Positions 13,385-15,872 of a DNA stretch of 15,872 bases are shown piece after piece; the stretch's first letter is position 1, and the number at the start of each line of letters is the position of its first letter. The stretch is from Caldifarciminota bacterium (GTDB taxonomy: Bacteria; Hydrothermota; Tepidihabitantia; Tepidihabitantales; Tepidihabitantaceae), in NCBI GenBank assembly GCA_011049385.1, contig DSBX01000020.1:1-15872 (forward strand), read 5' to 3'. The position numbers and the translations under genes were made by a program. The notes beneath the pieces were generated by a model. The model ran no database searches and had not been told where the DNA came from. It saw only the letters and a list, made by a program, of their open reading frames with translations.

Positions 13385-15313
13385 ATGAACCTGTTCATAC
13401 TGGTAATTCTCGTCCCGGCGCTGGCCGGTCTGGTCGGCTGGGTCATCTCCCGCCTCCGAAACGAGTTGAGCTTCATCGGCGCCATACTGACGCTCTACTT
13501 CGCTACTCGGCTGTTCATCAACGCGCTCGGTGGCGAGTTGAGCTACCGGCTGTTCGAAGTGTCGGGCCAGTGGGTCTGGTTCCGGCTCGACCAACTCTCG
13601 AGTTTCATCCTGCTCTTCGTCGCGATCTTCGGCGTGTTGGTGATGCTCTTCTCGTTCCGGTACATGCGCAACTGGACGCGTAACCGGAGCTACTACCTTT
13701 ACGTGATGTTGTTGCTGGCCGGGGCGAACGGCGTACTGCTGGCCGGCAACCTGCTGACCCTGCTTTTCTTCTGGGGCGGTCTGCTGGTCGTGACCTACGG
13801 CACCCTGCTCGTCGGCCGGCCCGGGGCCGAGGAAGCGGCGGGCAAGGCGCTGGTCGTGGTCGGTCTGAGCGACTTCGCGATGCTGCTGGGTATCGTGATG
13901 CTGCTTGTCGCTACCGGAGGCACCGATCTGGTGCCGGCCGGGCCGCTGTCCCTGAGTGGCGGAGCGATGGTGGCATCCTACCTGCTGATTGCGGCCGGCG
14001 CGCTGGCCAAGGCCGGTTCGATGCCGTTCCACGGCTGGATACCGCAGGCGGCGAAGACCTCTCCCGCGACGGTTATGGCGCTCATCCCGGCGTCAATCGA
14101 CAAACTGCTGGGCATTTACCTGCTGATGAGAGTTTCATTCTCGCTATTCGATATCCCCGGCAACATGGCAATCAGGAATGTGCTGATGACGGTCGGCGCG
14201 GTGACGGTTGTCGGCGCGGTGATGATGGCGCTGGTGCAGAAGCGGATGATGCGGCTGCTCTCGTTCCACGCCGTGTCGCAGGTCGGGTACATGGTGCTCG
14301 GCATCGGCACCGGGATGCCCATCGGTGTTGCCGGTGCGTTGTTCCACATGCTCAACAACGTGCTCTACAAGACCGGGCTGTTTCTGTCCGCGGGCACGGT
14401 CGAGTTCTGGACCCACGACGACCGGCTGGACCGGCTCGGCGGACTGGCCCGGCAGATGCCGCTGACTTTCTTCTCATTCCTCATCTGTGCGATGTCGATC
14501 GCCGGCATCCCGCCGCTCAACGGCTTCTTCTCGAAGTGGATGATCTACCAGGGCATCATCGAAGTCGGCGGGCAGGGCAACAGGCTCTACCCGCTGTTCC
14601 TGGTCGCGGCGATGTTCGGCAGTGTGCTTACACTGGCCTCATTCCTGAAGCTGCTGCACGCGGTGTTCCTCGGCCAGCGGCCCCGCGAGCTCATTCGCGT
14701 CCGCGAGGGCAGTTTCACGATGTGGCTGCCGACGGTGCTCATTGCCTTGACCTGCATCGCGTTCGGTGTGTTCGCCTTCGGCCTGCCGCTGTCCCGGTTC
14801 ATCCTGCCGGCACTGCCCGGGCGGATGGCGGCCATCCTGGGCCAGCCGGGAAGCTGGCTGGGCGTGTGGCGACCGGAGCTGGCGACGGTGCTGATGATAA
14901 TCGCTTTGGGCGTCGGTGCCCTGCTCTACCTGCTCGGCACCGCGCGGAAGCCGGTCCGGGGCAGGACCTTCGTCGGGGGCGAGAGGATTGCCGATGAGGA
15001 GGAGAGCCGGGTCCCGGGCACCGCGTTCTATTCCTCGGTCAAGGAGTTGCCGCTCATCGGCGAAGGACTGCGTTTCGGCGAGGGTGGGGCGCTGGATCTC
15101 CACAACTGGCTCAAGGGCCTGCTCGGCGGCCTGGGCGAGGCCTTGCGCAGTGCCTTCGACCAGACGCTGGACCGGGCGTTCGCCCTCGTCGGCCGGTTTG
15201 TCCTCGCGGTCGGCGCGGGCGCGTCGAAGCTGATGACCGGGCAGTTGCCGCTCTACGTTTCATGGATGTTTCTGGGCGCGGCCCTGCTCTACCTGGTGTT
15301 GTTGTTGAGGTAG
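13385..15313 (+). CDS. NuoL/HyfB-like antiporter-type membrane subunit with C-terminal extension and altered TM5 motif
   Basis: This 642-aa protein has about 14-16 predicted helices and is a second antiporter-like subunit. It keeps Lys209 (LAKAGSMPFHGWIPQAAKTSP), Lys240 (ASIDKLLGIYLL) and Lys384 (FFSKWMIYQG). The usual TM5 Glu of the FWE motif is missing: the sequence is FFWGGLLVVTYG, with Gly131 in that place. After the core, residues ~515-640 hold a hydrophilic stretch (FVGGERIADEEESRVPGTAFYSSV), a predicted amphipathic helix (LHNWLKGLLGGLGEALRSAFDQTLDRAF) and a final hydrophobic helix. This is comparable to the lateral-helix tail of NuoL/HyfB. TGAGGA ends four bases before the ATG, and the gap to the previous gene is seven bases. 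It probably holds the modules together and may conduct ions less well or differently from its neighbour. Confidence 0.92.
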   Translation: MNLFILVILVPALAGLVGWVISRLRNELSFIGAILTLYFATRLFINALGGELSYRLFEVSGQWVWFRLDQLSSFILLFVAIFGVLVMLFSFRYMRNWTRNRSYYLYVMLLLAGANGVLLAGNLLTLLFFWGGLLVVTYGTLLVGRPGAEEAAGKALVVVGLSDFAMLLGIVMLLVATGGTDLVPAGPLSLSGGAMVASYLLIAAGALAKAGSMPFHGWIPQAAKTSPATVMALIPASIDKLLGIYLLMRVSFSLFDIPGNMAIRNVLMTVGAVTVVGAVMMALVQKRMMRLLSFHAVSQVGYMVLGIGTGMPIGVAGALFHMLNNVLYKTGLFLSAGTVEFWTHDDRLDRLGGLARQMPLTFFSFLICAMSIAGIPPLNGFFSKWMIYQGIIEVGGQGNRLYPLFLVAAMFGSVLTLASFLKLLHAVFLGQRPRELIRVREGSFTMWLPTVLIALTCIAFGVFAFGLPLSRFILPALPGRMAAILGQPGSWLGVWRPELATVLMIIALGVGALLYLLGTARKPVRGRTFVGGERIADEEESRVPGTAFYSSVKELPLIGEGLRFGEGGALDLHNWLKGLLGGLGEALRSAFDQTLDRAFALVGRFVLAVGAGASKLMTGQLPLYVSWMFLGAALLYLVLLLR

Positions 15314-15317
15314 CGAG

Positions 15318-15872
15318 ATGATAGAGCTATATGTAGTCCTGTTCGGGATGCTGGCCGCGGCGGTGCTCGCCATCGAGGTCAAGGACCTGCTGGCCGCGGC
15401 GGTGGCGATGGGTATGGTCGGGTTCAGCGTCGCGATCGTGTTCATCCTCGTTCACGCCCCTGACCTTGCGATCGTCCAGATTGTCGTCGAGATTCTCGCG
15501 GTCGTGCTCTTCGCCGCGGTCATCCTGCGGACGACCCACGTTGACAGCACGGTCCAGCTCCGCATCACCCCGCGGATGATCTTCCCGGCGGTAATGTACG
15601 GCGGGTTCGTGGTGATGTTCCTGGTCCTGCTGGCGCACGTTCTGCCCGAGTTGCCCCGGTTCGGTGAGCCGCTGATGCGGGTGGCCGGCGACTATATCGC
15701 CATCGGGCTCAGAGAAACCGGGGCCGCCAACCTGGTCGCCGCGGTGATTCTCGACTTCCGGGCCTGGGACACACTGGGCGAGGTGGTGGTGCTGTTCACC
15801 GCGGTCGTCGGCGTGTTAACGGTAGTCCGCCAGGTCGGGTACAGGTCCAAGCCGGGAGGAGGTGGACAGTGA
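15318..15872 (+). CDS. MbhD-MbhE/MrpB-type fused membrane subunit
   Basis: This 184-aa protein has about five predicted helices. Residues ~1-78 (VLAIEVKDLLAAAVAMGMVG...FILVHAPDLAIVQIVVEILAVVLF) match the MbhD/DUF4040 module, as found in MrpA tails and small Mbh subunits. Residues ~80-184 (ETGAANLVAAVILDFRAWDTLGEVVVLFTAVVGVLTVVR) match MbhE, with the conserved DFRxxDTLGE loop. In Pyrococcus Mbh these are separate genes; here they are one polypeptide. Such subunits belong to the Mrp-type ion-translocating half, believed to link H2 chemistry to sodium or proton gradients. TTGAGG precedes the ATG by seven bases. The TGA at the window's last base overlaps a GTG, probably the next gene. Confidence 0.88.
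   Translation: MIELYVVLFGMLAAAVLAIEVKDLLAAAVAMGMVGFSVAIVFILVHAPDLAIVQIVVEILAVVLFAAVILRTTHVDSTVQLRITPRMIFPAVMYGGFVVMFLVLLAHVLPELPRFGEPLMRVAGDYIAIGLRETGAANLVAAVILDFRAWDTLGEVVVLFTAVVGVLTVVRQVGYRSKPGGGGQ
15854..15871 (+). promoter_or_regulatory. Strong Shine-Dalgarno site and GTG start of the next operon gene (off the window edge)
   Basis: GGGAGGAGG (15854-15862), six bases, then GTG (15869-15871) overlap the stop TGA of the MbhD/E-like gene in the same GTGA style as at 8980. This marks a further co-translated gene beyond the window. By analogy with Mrp-linked hydrogenases it should be an MrpB-like (MbhF) subunit, but that cannot be seen here. Confidence 0.6.

Noticed and set aside
1..15872. Search for tRNA, rRNA, CRISPR, IS elements, riboswitches and direct-repeat arrays
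   Set aside because: None could be supported: the longest non-coding gaps are 91 and 95 bp and hold only the divergent promoters. The Thr run near 130-150 is simple coding low complexity.

Overview
The window is GC-rich bacterial DNA with genes packed almost end to end. It has no tRNA, rRNA, CRISPR array or recognisable mobile element. The partial first gene ends in a FlgD/type-A sorting-like C-terminal domain (DVYDINGRLVR ... GSGIYFCKLVAG), which is typical of secreted proteins of FCB-group and WOR-3/Stahlbacteria-like candidate phyla. An anaerobe of that kind fits the hydrogenase locus, but the assignment to a lineage is an inference.

Layout. Bases 2-1396 (+) are the 3' part of a secreted multidomain protein. 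It converges on a minus-strand pair: thioredoxin reductase (trxB, 3262-2348), then a small peptidase-S13/PBP4-type lipoprotein (2313-1414). A GC-rich hairpin lies between the converging ends. Divergent from trxB is an unrecognised putative lipoprotein (3354-4040, +). It converges on a second minus-strand pair: a YfiM/DUF2279-like protein (4907-4464) overlapping a DUF1893 protein (4464-4042).

From 5003 to the right edge, eleven plus-strand genes form one tight operon. In order they are HydB-like Fe-S protein, HydG-like FAD/NAD(P)/2Fe-2S protein, a short formate-dehydrogenase/NuoG-like protein, a 4x[4Fe-4S] ferredoxin, a NuoH-like membrane anchor, a NuoB-like small subunit, a NuoC-like subunit, a group-4 [NiFe] large subunit, two NuoL/M/N (Mrp antiporter-like) subunits, and a MbhD-MbhE-type fusion. 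The final TGA overlaps a GTG preceded by a strong Shine-Dalgarno sequence, so the operon almost certainly continues, probably into further Mrp-type genes.

How it works together (inference). The core is an ion-translocating, membrane-bound [NiFe] hydrogenase of the Mbh/formate-hydrogenlyase/Mrp-linked type, and all four Ni-ligand cysteines are present. The soluble arm is unusual. It pairs the NAD(P)H/flavin and Fe-S subunits known from cytoplasmic sulfhydrogenases (HydB/HydG) with a formate-dehydrogenase-like protein that appears to have lost the catalytic Cys/Sec. This suggests a membrane complex coupling NAD(P)(H) and H2 to ion transport, with the FDH-like protein as a NuoG-like electron relay rather than a formate oxidase.

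A second pattern is regulatory. All four genes that head transcription units (trxB, the 3354 gene, the YfiM-like gene, hydB) have a sigma70-like -35/-10 pair whose -10 box lies only 5-9 nt from the start codon, with no Shine-Dalgarno sequence. They are therefore probably transcribed as leaderless mRNAs. Several internal operon genes do have clear Shine-Dalgarno sequences.
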